Below, in pieces: positions 1-12,990 of a DNA stretch of 64,000 nucleotides; positions within the stretch are counted from its first letter, which is position 1; each line of letters opens with the position of its first letter. A model generated the notes under the pieces. It searched no databases and was not told the DNA's origin. It saw only the letters and a list, made by a program, of their open reading frames with translations. The stretch is from Ananas comosus (Eukaryota; Streptophyta; Magnoliopsida; Poales; Bromeliaceae): the NCBI RefSeq assembly GCF_001540865.1, contig NC_033621.1, positions 24,775,134 to 24,839,133 on the forward strand, given 5' to 3'. Both the position numbers and the translations under genes were made by a program.

Positions 1-181
1 AGATGACTCTCGCATTCTAAAATGAGGCCTAAAAGTTGAGCTTATTTATCTGGACACCTTTATGGCATATTTAAGCAATGCCTACCAGCTTCAAAACAGC
101 GCTAGAAAGGGTTAAGAAAGAACAAAAAATATCTTTTTAAGTATTATGCAAAATGTTAAGAACTTTAACAAGAAACCTCAC

Positions 182-1658
182 CTTTTCCTCTTCATCCAAT
201 AAGGCAGTTTCTGGAGAGTGGGGCATATCAAGCATATTTAGATGTCGTGATGCATGTCGATGACCTATAAAGGAAAAAAAGAAAGAAAACTTCAGAACAC
301 ACCCAAAATCCACTTGATGTAGTTAACAAGTAACAGGGAGAAAAAAATAATAATACTACATTCAAATAGGAAAAGCCACATGAAACTAAATACTCTTAAT
401 GAGACCCATTACTTTATCATTATCTGCTCCACCATGAAATCAATCAAGATTAGAAGTTGCTTTATGAGACTCAATATTTTCAATGCCTACAGACACACCT
501 TTATCGTCATCGTCAAGAGGTATCTCTTCCTCAAAATCATCCCTTTCTGAAAGAGTTTGTGTTTGATGAACTTCAATGTCATCGTCCTCACCATCAGACA
601 AATCATATTTTCTTGCTCTTTTCAACTTCAACTGTAAAATGATAAGAAACAAACAATGGAATATTAGGACAACACAGATACCACATTAAACAAATGCAAT
701 GCATGCTTCACAAAGTTAATTCAAGAAAACGAGAAGAAGGACAAATAGAAATAGGATTCACCAGCCGTTCACGCTGGAGACGTAAGACCGCCTTGTCGAA
801 TTCTTTGAGGGTATCATCCTGCTCACCAATTCGCTTATCGACAAACTTTGACGACTTAGCACTTTCCTCGTAATCCTTCAGTAGAGTCTTCTTCCTCTGC
901 CGTCCAATTAAATCATACAACTAAGTACTTGCTAAAAAAAACTTTAGATGATGAGCAAGGCTGTTGATTAATCTCACTGCTCGCAAACAGCTCTTGCTCA
1001 GGTCTAACTCAAAAAAGGTCTGTTAAATTTCACGTCGAGCTTAGCTTAGCCCGCTCATGTTTGGCTCATCTAAGCTCAAAAGTACAAAAGAGAGTAGAAA
1101 AAAAAGATTATAATATATTGTTTGTAAGCAATAAATTGATATAAAGGAAGCAACTTTATTAATTGATTTAACAACTATAAATATGATCAAAGTTCGTACA
1201 AATAGACATATCGGATATCTTTTGTGAACTCTTCAATAAGCAATTCATAAACGGTGAAACTACACGAGATAGTAGCCGAGCTCTTGCTTACCTTTCTCAA
1301 GTTCGGCCCAGCTATGTGCCCGTAAATTAATGAGCTACTCATAGAAAACACACCCTAGTTCAGAAAGGGGGCGAGAGGGTCAGAGAGAGAGAGAGAGTAG
1401 AAAAGGAACGCTTACCTTTTCGATGGCGAGAGAACGGGAAAGGCCAATGCGGCGCTCCTCGCCCTTGCGCTTCTTACCGAGGATGTCGAACTTGCGGCGA
1501 GACCATATGGTCTCGAAGGGGTTCTCCTTCGCCGGGTTCGCCGATTTCATGGCGGCGGCGGCGGCGGTGCGCGAGAGGAGGCTTTTCGCTCTCTTCCTCT
1601 TATTCGTCTTCGTCTTATTCATCTTTGAGGAGTCGGGCTCGGCCCTCGTCTTCGCCAT
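182..1658 (-). CDS. NOP14: NOP14, nucleolar protein 14 (5' part, runs off the left edge)
   Basis: Nucleolar factor needed for 18S rRNA maturation and 40S (SSU processome) assembly. Coding exons read on the minus strand are 1416-1658, 762-896, 499-631 and 182-264. All have GT..AG borders and join in frame to 198 residues, with more to the left of the window. The ATG is at 1658-1656. The N-terminus is Lys/Arg-rich and contains NPFETIWSRRKFDILGKK, the family's conserved NPFE...(K/R)F.ILG block. It is followed by LLKDYEESAKSSKFVDKRIG and then acidic stretches, the usual NOP14 order. The 499/264 junction splits a Gly codon and gives DDDDKGHRH. An alternating CT tract lies about 17 nt inside intron 1. 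Family assignment is strong; about three quarters of the protein is outside the window. Confidence 0.88.
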
Positions 1659-1749
1659 TGGAGGGCTCAGAGCAAGGTCGCTGCGGAGAGATGGAGCCTG
1701 GAAGGGGGCGAAGCGGAGGAGGAAGCGGACGACGAGCTTTTTCTATTAT

Positions 1750-1768
1750 TAGGGTTTACGGCCCATTA
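1750..1768. promoter_or_regulatory. Telo-box plus site II/UP1 element upstream of NOP14
   Basis: TAGGGTTT (1750-1757; AAACCCTA on the minus strand) is followed two bases later by GGCCCATTA (1760-1768). The pair lies about 90-110 bp upstream of the NOP14 ATG. This telo-box/site-II combination is typical of plant ribosome-biogenesis promoters, which fits the gene. More GGCCCA-type matches lie at about 1838-1880. Confidence 0.6.
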
Positions 1769-1779
1769 AATTTACGTTT

Positions 1780-2781
1780 CGCGCCTGTTGTCGTTGACCA
1801 TTGCTCTTACGGGTTGGATCCTCGCTGAATAACTGCGGCCCAATCCACGACACGTAATAAGGAAAAGGCCTAATAAGCCCAATAACATTAAAAAGGATCA
1901 TCAACGCCCTGACTTTAACGGGCTCGAGCTCTCTCTCTCTTTTTTAATTTTTATTGCTGCCGTTCGGCACCAGGCCACAAAAGATTTGAATTCACTTACA
2001 GGTGAATTGATTTTTGCAGTGGATTTTTTCATTTCTTTTATTTATTTATAACTGCTTTCTTTACTGATTCCAATTATATGAGATTCAATTGACTTACTTT
2101 TTTATGTTTCTTTTATTCCTACATCTTATTTATAACAAACTCCAACTGCAACAAATTTGACATCAAATCATTAATATTTGATTGCACCCGCGTACATGCA
2201 CGCCATTTAAAAACAACAAGAATAACAGTTACACACACAAAACAAAAAAATTTATTCGTGCCAAACAACATAAAAGAAGTTCGCGATAAACCATCAAAAG
2301 CGTAGCAAAATGAAAGAGTGATCGACCAAAAATGCTTTTAAAACCTCAAAGAACACCAAAGCAAATGCCGAAGGCTATGCTAGCTCATTTTGCTATCACA
2401 AATCACAGGGCGTCAGGAGGAGGGGCGGGCAGGAAGAGATCGACAGATATGGATTTCAAACAGATAGCTCCTTCGAAACTACCAGTATCCGAGAACAAGA
2501 GCTCTATATTATTCATCACAAATCAAGGAAAAGTGTCAGCATAAGTAACATTCTGTTAAACTATTTGTGGCTAATAAAAGGATTTGCCGATGAACGCGTC
2601 AACAAAATTGTGTTCTTCCACTTTTCAGCACGTCATAATCATTGTGGAAAAAATGTGCATAAGCTCTCTACATTCTGCTTGATTCCACCAGGGAATTGCA
2701 AATAAGTCCTTCATAAAACATCAATCTCACAAAGGAAATCATCAGAAAACTTGTCGGAGTAAAGAAGTTGAGAGAGAAGCA
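1780..2781. other. Spacer between EF-Tu 3' end and NOP14 promoter
   Basis: No gene is supported here. The right part should hold the 3' UTR of the minus-strand EF-Tu gene; a minus-strand AATAAA lies at 2251-2256. The left part is the upstream region of NOP14. Short ORFs such as the one starting at 2332 have no recognisable family and no exon-like context. Confidence 0.5.
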
Positions 2782-5700
2782 TCAACTGATCACTTTGGAG
2801 ACGACGCCGGCCCCAACTGTCCTCCCTCCTTCCCTCAATGCAAATCTTTGTCCTGCAAAAATCAGATTCACAGAACATAAAAAGATTCAGTCTGTTTCCT
2901 GAACTATAATGTACTGTTTAACAGTTTAAGAATTGGCAGATTTCTAGTCCTGGCTGAAGTCCTGGCTGAACTAGCAGGCTGGCTAAAAAGAGAGAACAAT
3001 GTTTTGATAACCCCTCGGAGAATGGTCTTTTTCCTCCAAGAAAGTGGAGAAAATTAGAATGCATATCCAAGAATAATGCTCAATATGTAAATTGACAGCA
3101 AGGATCATCAACAATCGCAAACTATACAGTTTGGAAACAAAAATAGGAGTCTCAGGGGGGAAAAACAAGTAGAAAATGAGAGCATTGGAATGGGTTCTCC
3201 GCTATGTATAGCATAAAATAACTGCAACTCATTCTTCTTCTCTGAAAATTTTATGATGAATAGATAATACGAAAAGTATAAATAGCATTTGCAATTCAAG
3301 ATTTAAATTGGCCAGAGATGATTGAGGCCATATAAAAGCAATAAAACTTCAATTTTTCATATATGTAAATTGTTTAGATGTTAAATTTGAACAAAATAAA
3401 GAGGGGCAAAGACTGTTCTTATCGACCATTTTCCTATGAAGCAACAATTCAAATATTATATACTTCTTACACTAACTGAACTAGCCAATATGCTTTTTTC
3501 AAATAAGTGCAACCATCATTAAACCACATCTGATTATTCTAGTTATAGCGTAATTTGTTCACAAATGCACCATACAGCTTGAATACTGATAGCCCCAAAC
3601 TTTTATTTTCAAAAGAATAAATATTCAAAAAAAAAATTGCATTACCTGCTTCAAGCGGAACAGCTGATATTAATTCAAAAACTGCAGTCACATTGTCGCC
3701 AGGCATCACCATCTTCACATTTTCAGGCAATTCAACCTTCCCAGTAACATCCGCTGTCCTCATGTAGAACTGGGGGCTGTAATTAGAGAAGAAGGCAGTG
3801 TGGCGACCACCTTCATCCTTCGTAAGCACATAAATCTCAGCTTCAAATCTCTTGTATGTCTTCACACTACCAGGTTTGCATACCACCTATTACTCCGTTA
3901 AAAGAAAACAAAAAATGAGAAAAAAAAAGAAGCAGTGCATAGCAAGAATAATTAGTCAGAGAGACTAGATTATTAGGTTGCATTGTGTTTCAATTTTTTT
4001 CCCATTAAATTTATTGACAAATTGGACGGAAAATACAAAGCGATCATACGATGACAAGTCCTAAACATTTTACTTAAATGACTATTACGTGGATATTTCC
4101 ATCCAAATAAATGGAGGAATTGTAATAACTGAAAGGTTTGTGACCAAACTTAAGCTGAACTTAAAGGTTAAGGACCCATCTTGCAATTTACCCTAGCATC
4201 TCTAAGATAAGAATTTTAAGGGAGCTACCAGTAAAACATGGCTTAAATATTCTGAATGCAATCAAATGAAAAGAATTTCGATAAAATAACTGTTAATGTG
4301 TGCCACTGGCTTACAAAGAGGTGGTATTTTCCCATCCTATGCTAACTCATCTGGTCAAAACTGAAAGACCAATAGAGCCCAATGCTATAAACAAAATAGA
4401 AGTAATATTTACATATTTAAACTAAATAAATGCAATCAAACAAACCTGTCCGCGTTGGACATCTCCACGCTTTAGACCACGAAGAAGAAGCCCCACATTA
4501 TCACCAGCCTGCATGTTGCAAATGAGTAAAAAAGTCTTTTTGTATCTCCACAAGTGGATGAGCAAGATGTCCTAGTGTACCAGCCTATACCTGTCCATGA
4601 TCCAAGATCTTTTTGAACATCTCAACACCAGTCACTGTTGTCTTTATAGGGCCACCCTGTCAGCAAAGGAAAATTTATGTCAGGACAAAGAAAGCAGTAG
4701 GGCTGCCTTCCCCAATAGAATTTTATACTTGATCCCGTTAGTTCAAAAAAGTTTCATATCATGTTCTTCCGTATGTTTTTTAATATGATCAAAATCATAT
4801 TATTTCTATTTTATATTATCACCATTGAAACCAGAATACACTCGTAAAACCCATTAGGGAAGCCCACAAGTAAATGCTTCTTTTGATTGTAAGAAAATGA
4901 ATCAAAGAAGGAAGTCAAACTTCTTTGTTAGCCTTATCTGCAGGTCAACAAGTTTATTTTGCTATATACACATATGATATCACACAAAAAAGAATCACTG
5001 AGACATGATGTTCGAAGAAACCTAAGATTTGCAACTCACTTGCATCAACCCCAAAACTTCGACATCCTCTCCAGTTTTGATCATTCCTTGTTCAACACGA
5101 CCGGTTACAACAGTTCCACGTCCCTGTAGATTTTATAGAATAATAATTTCACTAGAGCAACTAAAAAACAATACACCAATCCAGCATAAATTTAACAAAA
5201 ATAATCTAAATCAGCGAGAAGAAAGAGATACTAATAGTATTTGCTGCTTTGCCATCATAAAATATCTATATATGTCATTCCCAGATGATAAGAGATTAGG
5301 ATTTTCTATCACACAAAATAGCAGCATGAGTCAGCTTAGAAAACATTGAAGGCCAACTCTTCTAACATTGAATGACCAAACAAATTGGTGATTGTTAAGC
5401 AAACCGAGTGACCCCTAAAGGTAATCACTAAAACAAGCACATATTATGCACAAACCCAAATAATGTCACAACATGCACTAAGGAGCTGCTTGGACCTGCT
5501 TAAGCAAGCAGCCCTTAAGCATGTTCATACGAACAGCACTGCCTTGCCTACTAACATTTCACTGCTCACTTGAAAAGCACAACACCTGCTACCGTGTCCA
5601 GGGGAGAGGCAAAAATGCTTCAACAACGACACTGCTGAACAGCATGTATTGGCTCGCCTCGCACTAAAACGAGCCGACGAGTAGGAAAAACAGGCTCAGA

Positions 5701-8700
5701 GTTTACAAATAGAAACATGCATTATATGTAGAGATCCATTCATTTATACATTATGAAAAAAATCAGATCTTCAATAAACAAAGGAGCAAAGGCTTTACGA
5801 AACTAAGTAGTTTACTAACTGATTAAACAAAAAGATAGTCCAATAATAGTCACCTGAATTGAGAAAACATCTTCAATTGGCATGAGGAAAGGTTTATCAA
5901 GCTGCCTTACTGGATCTGGAATGTATTCGTCGACAGCATCCATCAATTTCAATATAGCCTTTTTTCCAATCTCTTCATTAGTTCCTTGTAGAGCAGACAA
6001 TGCTGAACCACGAATGATTGGAATTTCATCACCAGGAAACTTGTAAAAAGTTAGTAGCTCTGCACCACAGAGAAAAGGAAAAAGAAAAGAAAGTCAGTCA
6101 GACATTATGAAAATAAACCAAGATAATAAATCATGCAGTAAAAAATTTATAAGAGAAGCTCTCTTGATAGCATACCACGTAGCTCCATCTCTACAAGTTC
6201 TAACAATTCAGGGTCATCAACAGCATCAACCTTATTTAGAAAACACACAAGTGATGGCACGCCAACCTAAATATCAAAACCAAGAAATGAGAATCAGATT
6301 CTAACTTTCAAGACATAGCCAATTTATTGAATACACATAAAGACTAAATAAAAAAGTTCTAATTAATTATGCACCTGGCGAGCAAGCAGGATGTGTTCCT
6401 TTGTTTGTGGCATCGGTCCATCAGGTGCGGATACTACGAGGATACCACCATCCATTTGTGCAGCTCCCGTAATCATGTTCTAAATTTCACCAAGAATAAT
6501 GACAAACAATGACATTCCACAAGCAGAAGAAATTATTCATCATTATATAATACATTCGAATCCAATATAATATATAAATCAAGCAGAGGAAGAAGATGGT
6601 AAAAACAAGCATAATCCTTAAAATCCAAGTGAATATATTAAAAAAATCACAACAACTTATTTAGGACATGAAATGAAGTCACAATCAATTACTTTCTAGA
6701 AAAATTAGGCTCACGCTTCATTTTTACAAGCAAGAGCCCTTGTTCAAGTTTGATCATGTATAAGGAACAAACTTGCCCACAAACATCATTACAACTTTCC
6801 ATTAATCTGTGAACAAGCTGATAAATTTCAAAAATGCAAAGAACTTATGAGTCCTAGATTTTTCATTTAGCAGTCAGTTTTTTTTTTTCCTTTTAAAAGT
6901 TATCGTATAGTGAACAAGCATATTATATATAAAGTCTACAGAGATAATATTTTTCAAGTGAACCCAGAATGCACAAATTACTTATAACTCAGGTGAGATG
7001 ATTTTGCATGCAAACATCAGTAACTGGATAATGGTGGACAAATTATAGACTTTTAGTTACTACAATAATAATAATCAGTCTTGAAGATCTCATCTTCAAG
7101 ATGCTCTCCTCAATAGCCTGCCATTTATATCAGAAATGTACAAGAATAGCTTACTATTTTACACTATAAATGTTTAGAATAGCTTATGGAAATCAATAAA
7201 AAAATTTTGATAACTTACTTTCACATAATCAGCATGTCCAGGGCAGTCTACATGAGCATAATGTCGCTTAGCAGTCTCATACTCCACGTGGGCCTACAGA
7301 ATGGGATGGAAGTTTCCATAGGAATCCCACATAGGAATACTAACTTTGAACAGCAAAAGTTAACAAATGTAAAAGAAATAATTTTTATATAAGATAACCC
7401 AACTGTTGCAATCGTAATTCCTCTAGCTTTCTCCTCTGGGGCCTTGTCGATCTCATCAAAAGCAACAGCCTTGGCCTTTCCCTCTTCAGCTAGAACCTGA
7501 CAGAGAAAAAGGAACTTTTAAAGGCCAATCCAACTACTTGACAACCTCAATATTTTGAATGACTGTGTTCCAGAAGTTGTTAGAGAGCATTTGAAGACTA
7601 TAGATGAGAGAATGCTATCATAGTGGGAGTCAAAGAAGAAACTAGCGAATTCTTCAGCAATATTACCTTTGTAATTGCTGCCGTCAGGGTAGTTTTTCCA
7701 TGATCAACATGGCCGATGGTACCAACATTTACATGAGGCTTCCTACGACAACAAGAAAGAGCCATGTTAAGTCTACATAACTTTGCCCCACAATGTCTTC
7801 CTAATACAAGACACAGTTTTGCCCAATGAACAAGTGAATAACATTTAACCATGCATTAACATATCGCCCAAAGTCATCAATCAAACAGAAGTCCTGTGGG
7901 TTAAATTCGACCAATCCTAAGACACTCTTCTGAGGCCAAAACTTAAGCTCCAGTTACAGTGTCTGAACTCTGAAATTTTCTTCAACTTTGAAAACTAGTG
8001 AAGCACTGCCACAATCACGTTTGTTGCTGCAACCACCATCAACGAAGGCGTAGTATATATCTAAACAGTAGAGACATCCACAATAAAAGAAGGCATGTTG
8101 AATTCATCGACTATCTCATGGCAAACAACAATTTTAAATCAAGCTTTGTTCAATTCTACTTGTTCTAAAGAGGACATGCAATAAAACAAATTCTCGATGG
8201 AAATCAATTCGACTACATCTGAATTTGATTCCAATCAGACTGTTAATCTCGCAAACAAATAAAATTAAAAAAAAAAAACATCAATTCATGCTCAGTTTCT
8301 AAGCTTCCTTGGAAGTACTCAGCAAACTTAGTTATTGTAATAATGACAAACACAAAAACTTGATATTTTGGTAACAACCGCCAAAAAAAACACAGGTGAC
8401 GATCCATCAAATTTAAAACCAAGCCAAATTTTGCTACTAGAAACAGGAATAACGAACTAATACAACTTACAGGGCTTGAAGGACAAAGAAAAAAAAAACG
8501 AAACTCCCTTTTTATGTTACTCATTAGATTGGCTTCTAACGTATCGCAAAGCAAATGAACAAGCTTCCAAATGCAGATCACATTGCTAAACAGCGATCAA
8601 ACATATACGGATCCCCTGAAACAAGAGTGGCATTTTGGACTCACGTGCGAGTGAAGGTGGCCATCGATCTCCTCCACCAGAACCCCAACTCGAATCCCCT

Positions 8701-8865
8701 CCCTCCATTCGAGCCCACCAATCCCTGCGGCTCCTGAAGCGAAGACGCGCTCGAGATCGCCCCGCGACAAGCAGCGTAAGAGAGGAGAGACGAAGAGGAG
8801 GAAGAGGAAGAAAAGGGGAGGAGGCGCCTCGAATTGGGGTTTCTGAGGGCGACGGAAGCGGCCAT
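2782..8865 (-). CDS. TUFM: Mitochondrial translation elongation factor EF-Tu
   Basis: GTPase that delivers aminoacyl-tRNA to the mitochondrial ribosome. Twelve exons on the minus strand: 8645-8865, 7667-7742, 7404-7496, 7219-7293, 6375-6479, 6176-6266, 5854-6059, 5040-5123, 4591-4656, 4446-4508, 3646-3886 and 2782-2852. They join to 1,392 nt, or 463 residues, close to the 450-460 usual for plant mitochondrial EF-Tu. Residues 1 to about 70 form an Arg/Ser-rich presequence with a poly-Ser run. G-motifs are visible: GHVDHGKT (84-91), RGITI (124-128), DCPGH (146-150) and NKVD (201-204). Domain 2 begins at [13 protein letters not shown], and the C-terminus has the bacterial-type [12 protein letters not shown]. 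The bacterial-like sequence with a leader and many introns separates it from cytosolic eEF1A. The plastid form is less likely, given the leader and the family match. Intron 3 uses a weak GTTGGG donor. Confidence 0.95.
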
Positions 8866-8902
8866 AGCGAGGAGGACGAAGGAGAGGGTGTGGGCGAGAG
8901 GT

Positions 8903-8910
8903 TAGGGTTT
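8903..8910. promoter_or_regulatory. Telo-box upstream of EF-Tu
   Basis: TAGGGTTT on the plus strand (AAACCCTA on the coding strand) lies 38 bp upstream of the EF-Tu ATG, in the likely 5' UTR or core promoter. Telo-boxes near the start are common in plant translation genes. Confidence 0.5.
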
Positions 8911-10099
8911 CGAGGGGTTTCGAGGGGCTTCGATACGCTCGCTAGAAATGGAGGGGGTTCGACGCGAGGGTTTTTACGGGGGTTTTTGGCGGAGGCGCAG
9001 GAAACAGAAGAAGAGGCTACTGAGAAGCTGGGGACTTTCAGTTCGCGTTATACGCTGCGTGCGCGGGTCCGATTGGGTGGGTCACGAGTTAGGGCTCCGC
9101 TTTGCTAACTGCTAGTCGGTTCATCGGGTTCGGATCTCTGGAATCCGGTTTTAACGGATCGGGTACGATAAATGTAAGCCTCTGATCTTAAAAACAACTT
9201 ATTTTATAATTACGTCATGTCATATTGTTATATATATATATATATATATATATTATCTAAATCTAATTTTCAGTTCACTCCAAACTAAACCTCCGTTTTG
9301 CATTAATTTGTCCTCTCAAATTAATAAATTATCACCTCATTTGCAAAACCACCAAGTGGAGGAGCTTCCTCAAACCTAAGGAAATAACTACAAAAAATAT
9401 TTATATCAACAAGTTGCACGATTATCTCCAATAATATGTTGAGTAGCACTACCGAAAGCACAAAGATCGGAATACTTTTACACAGTAAAACAGACTATTT
9501 CATTGAGCTCAATTCCAATGGCAAGCCACATGCACATAAGAGAGTTCGCATTAATAAGGTGTTTTCATTCCACAAAAGTAGTTTTCCTACAGCAGAATCG
9601 TAGGAGAGCTGCTTTCCTCGAACATAATCCATTCTTTTGCTGCCAAACATTCTGTTTAATCAGTAGCTTTCACACCATTTGGATTCACAGAACAGCAGGT
9701 TTCCGAACATAACTTTTCCAGTGTTGTGGGATGTTTAAAATCGATGTTTCCACCATTGTTGATAATCCTCTCAATGGTTATTGTGTACTGAAACAGAAGA
9801 AAGAAAAAAAGAAAAAAAAAAACATTAGTGTCAGTAAAGCAACATAACATTGAAGAAATACAGGAGATATGAGATCTATTGTGGAAATTTGGAAAAGATA
9901 TAGGAAAGCAAATAGAACCCAAACCAGTTGGTGAGACACTGATGCAGTTGATATGTGTTACTGCTACAGAAAAAAATCTAGCCATCAGCAGCTGTCCTGA
10001 TAACATCAAAAACACCAGGATGTAAATGTTTCCAGAAGTACATTCAGAATGGTCCAATAAATTATCCAAAATTCAGATGGAGCAAGAAATTAAACAGTG
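8911..10099. other. EF-Tu upstream region and 3' flank of the CCDC53-like gene
   Basis: The region just above 8866 is GC-rich promoter/5' UTR sequence. It is followed by an AT-rich spacer with a (TA)n microsatellite at about 9229-9253. A minus-strand ORF ending at 9656 has a good acceptor near 9790 but fits no family and does not join in phase to the CCDC53-like exons. I leave it as unassigned, possibly 3' UTR. Confidence 0.4.
9229..9253. repeat. (TA)n microsatellite
   Basis: Uninterrupted TA dinucleotide run in the spacer upstream of EF-Tu. Confidence 0.95.
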
Positions 10100-11598
10100 T
10101 CAACTAAAGCTTCGTGATTCATCCTTGAGGTAAACTCGGCAACATATCATTTTTCTTGGCCTGCATTTACTGATCAATATTAGAAGCACCAGCACCAAAT
10201 TGCCATATTTCTATTTTATAGCTCCTTGCAATGATTAAAATTTTATAAAAACCCCACTACTAAATGAGGGACAAACAATTCCAGCAGCATTTCAGATTAT
10301 GAATATCCAATGATGGTGATTCGAGGAACAGCACAATAATATACACTGGTTTAGCTACATTGAGGACTTCAGAACCATTTTAAGTTTTCATAAACGGTTT
10401 CCAAATAGAAATTTAGATTAAATATTCATATTATCGACCATTGACCTGCTTCACTCTACACTGTTAGACTGGATCAGTTTATGTAAAACATCGAAGATTT
10501 CATTATTGGTTCTAGATAAATTTAGTCATTCAATCAAGAAAACATCATTATGTAGCATTCATATGAAGACCTCATCTACAAGCTTCATAAAGTAGAATTC
10601 ATAGGATCAGCAACAGAAGTTCCATGCTGGAACTTCTTTTCTTTTTCGAAATTCTTTTTTTTCGGAAAAAGATAAGTGACCATTTCCAAGACAATACACT
10701 GAGTCGTCTACAAAAAAAATAAACATTTGACCATGCGGAAATAGTTCCATGGTGAATGAGTGAAATGACAAAATGCATCGGAAGTTATATATACATATAT
10801 AGGTAAAATGAAAAGAGAATGCACTAACCCTGAAGATTCACCCGGCCCAGATGCTGGACCGAATGTTCTCTCAGGTGACTGTACATTTTGTCTAGTATGA
10901 TGGCTTGACAGAGTCGTAGCTTCTAAGCCGCCAGTCTCCTCGACATCTTGACAGGGATACGTTCTCTTGAGCTTGGACTCCAGAAGAGTAAGGGACGCAT
11001 CTAATCTCACAATTCTACTGAACAAGGTCACACCAATATCAATCAACCACAAGGAAATTTGAGGGGGGAAAAATCTGAAGCAAAAAATAATGTGTCTAAT
11101 AATTGTTTAAACAATAAATTTCCAATAAGAAGGTCTATCTTAAATTCAACTAAACTAAAGCCGAGCAATTTTTTTAAAAGAAAAAAAAAAACAATAGAAA
11201 CACCTACACTGACTCCACACCTACAGTTTTAGGTTCAAAAAATCATGATTTTTTTTTGTACGATCATCTGGTGTTCAATTGCGATTCTGGTCATGGATCC
11301 GAAACTCTCTCTCTCTTATAGATCGTAGTGGTCGAAAACTATTAGAGGCCCAATTTATCATAGCAACTGTATATATTCCTTTCCTTTTCCGGACAATTGA
11401 TACTTTTCAACGCCCTTCTATTGAATGAAGGAGAGAGGTTGTACTAGACCTGTGGAGGTGAGCGAGCTTGTGCTGGCAGAGGGAAGCGAAGGAGTTGAGG
11501 AATCGGGCGGTGTTGCCGACGAAGATGTTCACCTGTTGCACAAAGCAAAGCAATTGCGTCTTAGACGAAGATGCCCACATATATCTAGAAGAAAGAAC

Positions 11599-11641
<43 letters not shown>

Positions 11642-11842
11642 GACGAGATAGAGGGTCCTCTGATCGGAGACGGAGAGGGCCTCGGCCTCCTCCTCGTCGG
11701 CCGCCACCTCCGCAGCGGAAGAAGATGACGGTGGGGATCGGAACAAGGGAGGAGGGGCGGGGAACGAGGAGGATGAAGAAGAAGGCGAAGGAGAGAGAAA
11801 GCTAGGGTTTTGAGGCCCCGTCGGGTATCGCCGGGGAAGCAT
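10100..11842 (-). CDS. CCDC53/WASH complex subunit 3-like protein (3' end uncertain)
   Basis: Small coiled-coil protein. Well-supported minus-strand exons are 11645-11842, 11450-11532 and 10829-11017. A possible last exon, 10160-10100, keeps the frame and ends in TGA, but it is weakly supported. Spliced residues about 60-115 read QRTLYLVNIFVGNTARFLNSF then CQHKLAHLHSRIVRLD and SLTLLESKL. This lines up with the conserved core of animal CCDC53/WASHC3 (RTVAFLN.FV..T..FLNRF...C.EKLA.L..RI......L..L..KL), quoted here from memory. That small fold is shared with HSPC300/BRICK1 of SCAR/WAVE complexes. The N-terminal 60 residues are a Pro/Ser and acidic low-complexity stretch. The DPRYARY block of animal homologues was not found. 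Start: the only in-frame ATG (11842-11840). Intron 1 is only 112 nt and is filled mostly by a CT repeat. Confidence 0.6.
11601..11639. repeat. (GA)n microsatellite, CT on the gene's sense strand
   Basis: About 39 bp of GA on the plus strand, inside intron 1 of the minus-strand CCDC53-like gene. It begins about 5 nt after the 5' splice site. Confidence 0.95.
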
Positions 11843-11945
11843 CAATCCAGCAGCTGCTGCATGCTGCGGAGCGCAGGATCTAATGAAGGAGCGGCAACTT
11901 GAGTCAAAGTGTGCTCTCTCCGAATACGGGCTACTCCATTTCAGA

Positions 11946-11967
11946 GGCCCAACAAAGGCCCATTAGG
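11946..11967. promoter_or_regulatory. Paired GGCCCA site-II motifs upstream of the CCDC53-like gene
   Basis: GGCCCAACA and GGCCCATTA occur about 10 bp apart, roughly 105-125 bp upstream of the ATG at 11842. A telo-box (TAGGGTTT, 11803-11810) lies just inside the proposed coding start. Together they resemble a housekeeping plant promoter. Confidence 0.45.
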
Positions 11968-12990
11968 CTGATGTTTGTGGATATCCAATACCACCCCTCC
12001 CCATCATACAAAATCATGATTTGGTTTTAAGCTGCACAACAATGTGCAACTAGAAAAGTCCATGGGCCGAGGTAAACTCTGACTTGGCTAATAAAAAGTT
12101 CAACTTATCCCCTAATTCAAACATTATAAAAGCAAATTATCGCACTGTGCTTGTATGGCTTGAGCATTGCCAGTTGAATGCAACGGAATAAGGTTAATAG
12201 ACGAAAGATCTCCCATGAAAGATTCTTCTGCCGTAAGGACCTGAGGTTATTTTTAACTGCTCCGAGATAATTCACTTTGTAACCCAAATGCAAACACTAC
12301 ATTGTGCGAGACACCGCAAGCATCAAAAAATAAAATAGATTAAGATTTAAGATAAAGGGGGAGGTACAGTAAGTAACAATTTACGGATCACCTACAGCTA
12401 CTTCTTGTATGTTTTGAATTCTCAGGTATTTAGTACATGAATAAGGTTCGCCTCAAACCTTCACTACCCTATATAGTTTGTTAAACAGCTAGAGCTAGTG
12501 TTTCGCTTCCGGTTCTGCGATCAGCAGCTGCATGCATCTGCTTCTTACTTTCAGAATGATGCCAATCGTTGTCCTTTGGTATTTTTTGGTATTTTTCAAC
12601 TCTCTGCCTAGAGCCAAAGGTCGGATACATCAGCTACTGTGCTCATTAAGTAAAAAAATTCTGAGGAAAAAATAAAGGCTCCGATGTCAAGTCAGCAAAA
12701 ACACCAAATACGTAACTACAGTTAGTTTTAGTGCCCTGAGCACTAGATCTGAAAGTTGCATACAGATAATTAACGGCCTTCTTTCGTTCCTTCAATTTTC
12801 CCTCAAACACCTCTCCTTCTCAGACAGCTTACTCTTCGTCCCGCCAATCAATAGCATCCCAGGCCACAAAGATCAGCTCCTTCTCTCTCCCTCTGGCCTC
12901 CCTAGCTATATATATATTGAAAGCCCAACCACCGTACATGTTTCATCATGACTACAGTTGGAGATCATCAAACTAATTAAAACTGAAAGG
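11968..12990. other. Spacer between the CCDC53-like gene and the USP pseudogene
   Basis: Divergent upstream regions. No coding sequence is seen. A TATATATATA run at about 12907-12916 lies some 75-85 bp before the USP remnant's ATG and could be its old TATA box. Confidence 0.45.

Noticed and set aside
7914..7930. TTCGA-containing segment considered as a tRNA T-loop
   Set aside because: No matching stems or A box nearby.
9656..9790. Exon-like stretch with a good acceptor downstream of the CCDC53-like gene
   Set aside because: It does not join in phase to exon 3 without further unproven exons and shows no recognisable family.
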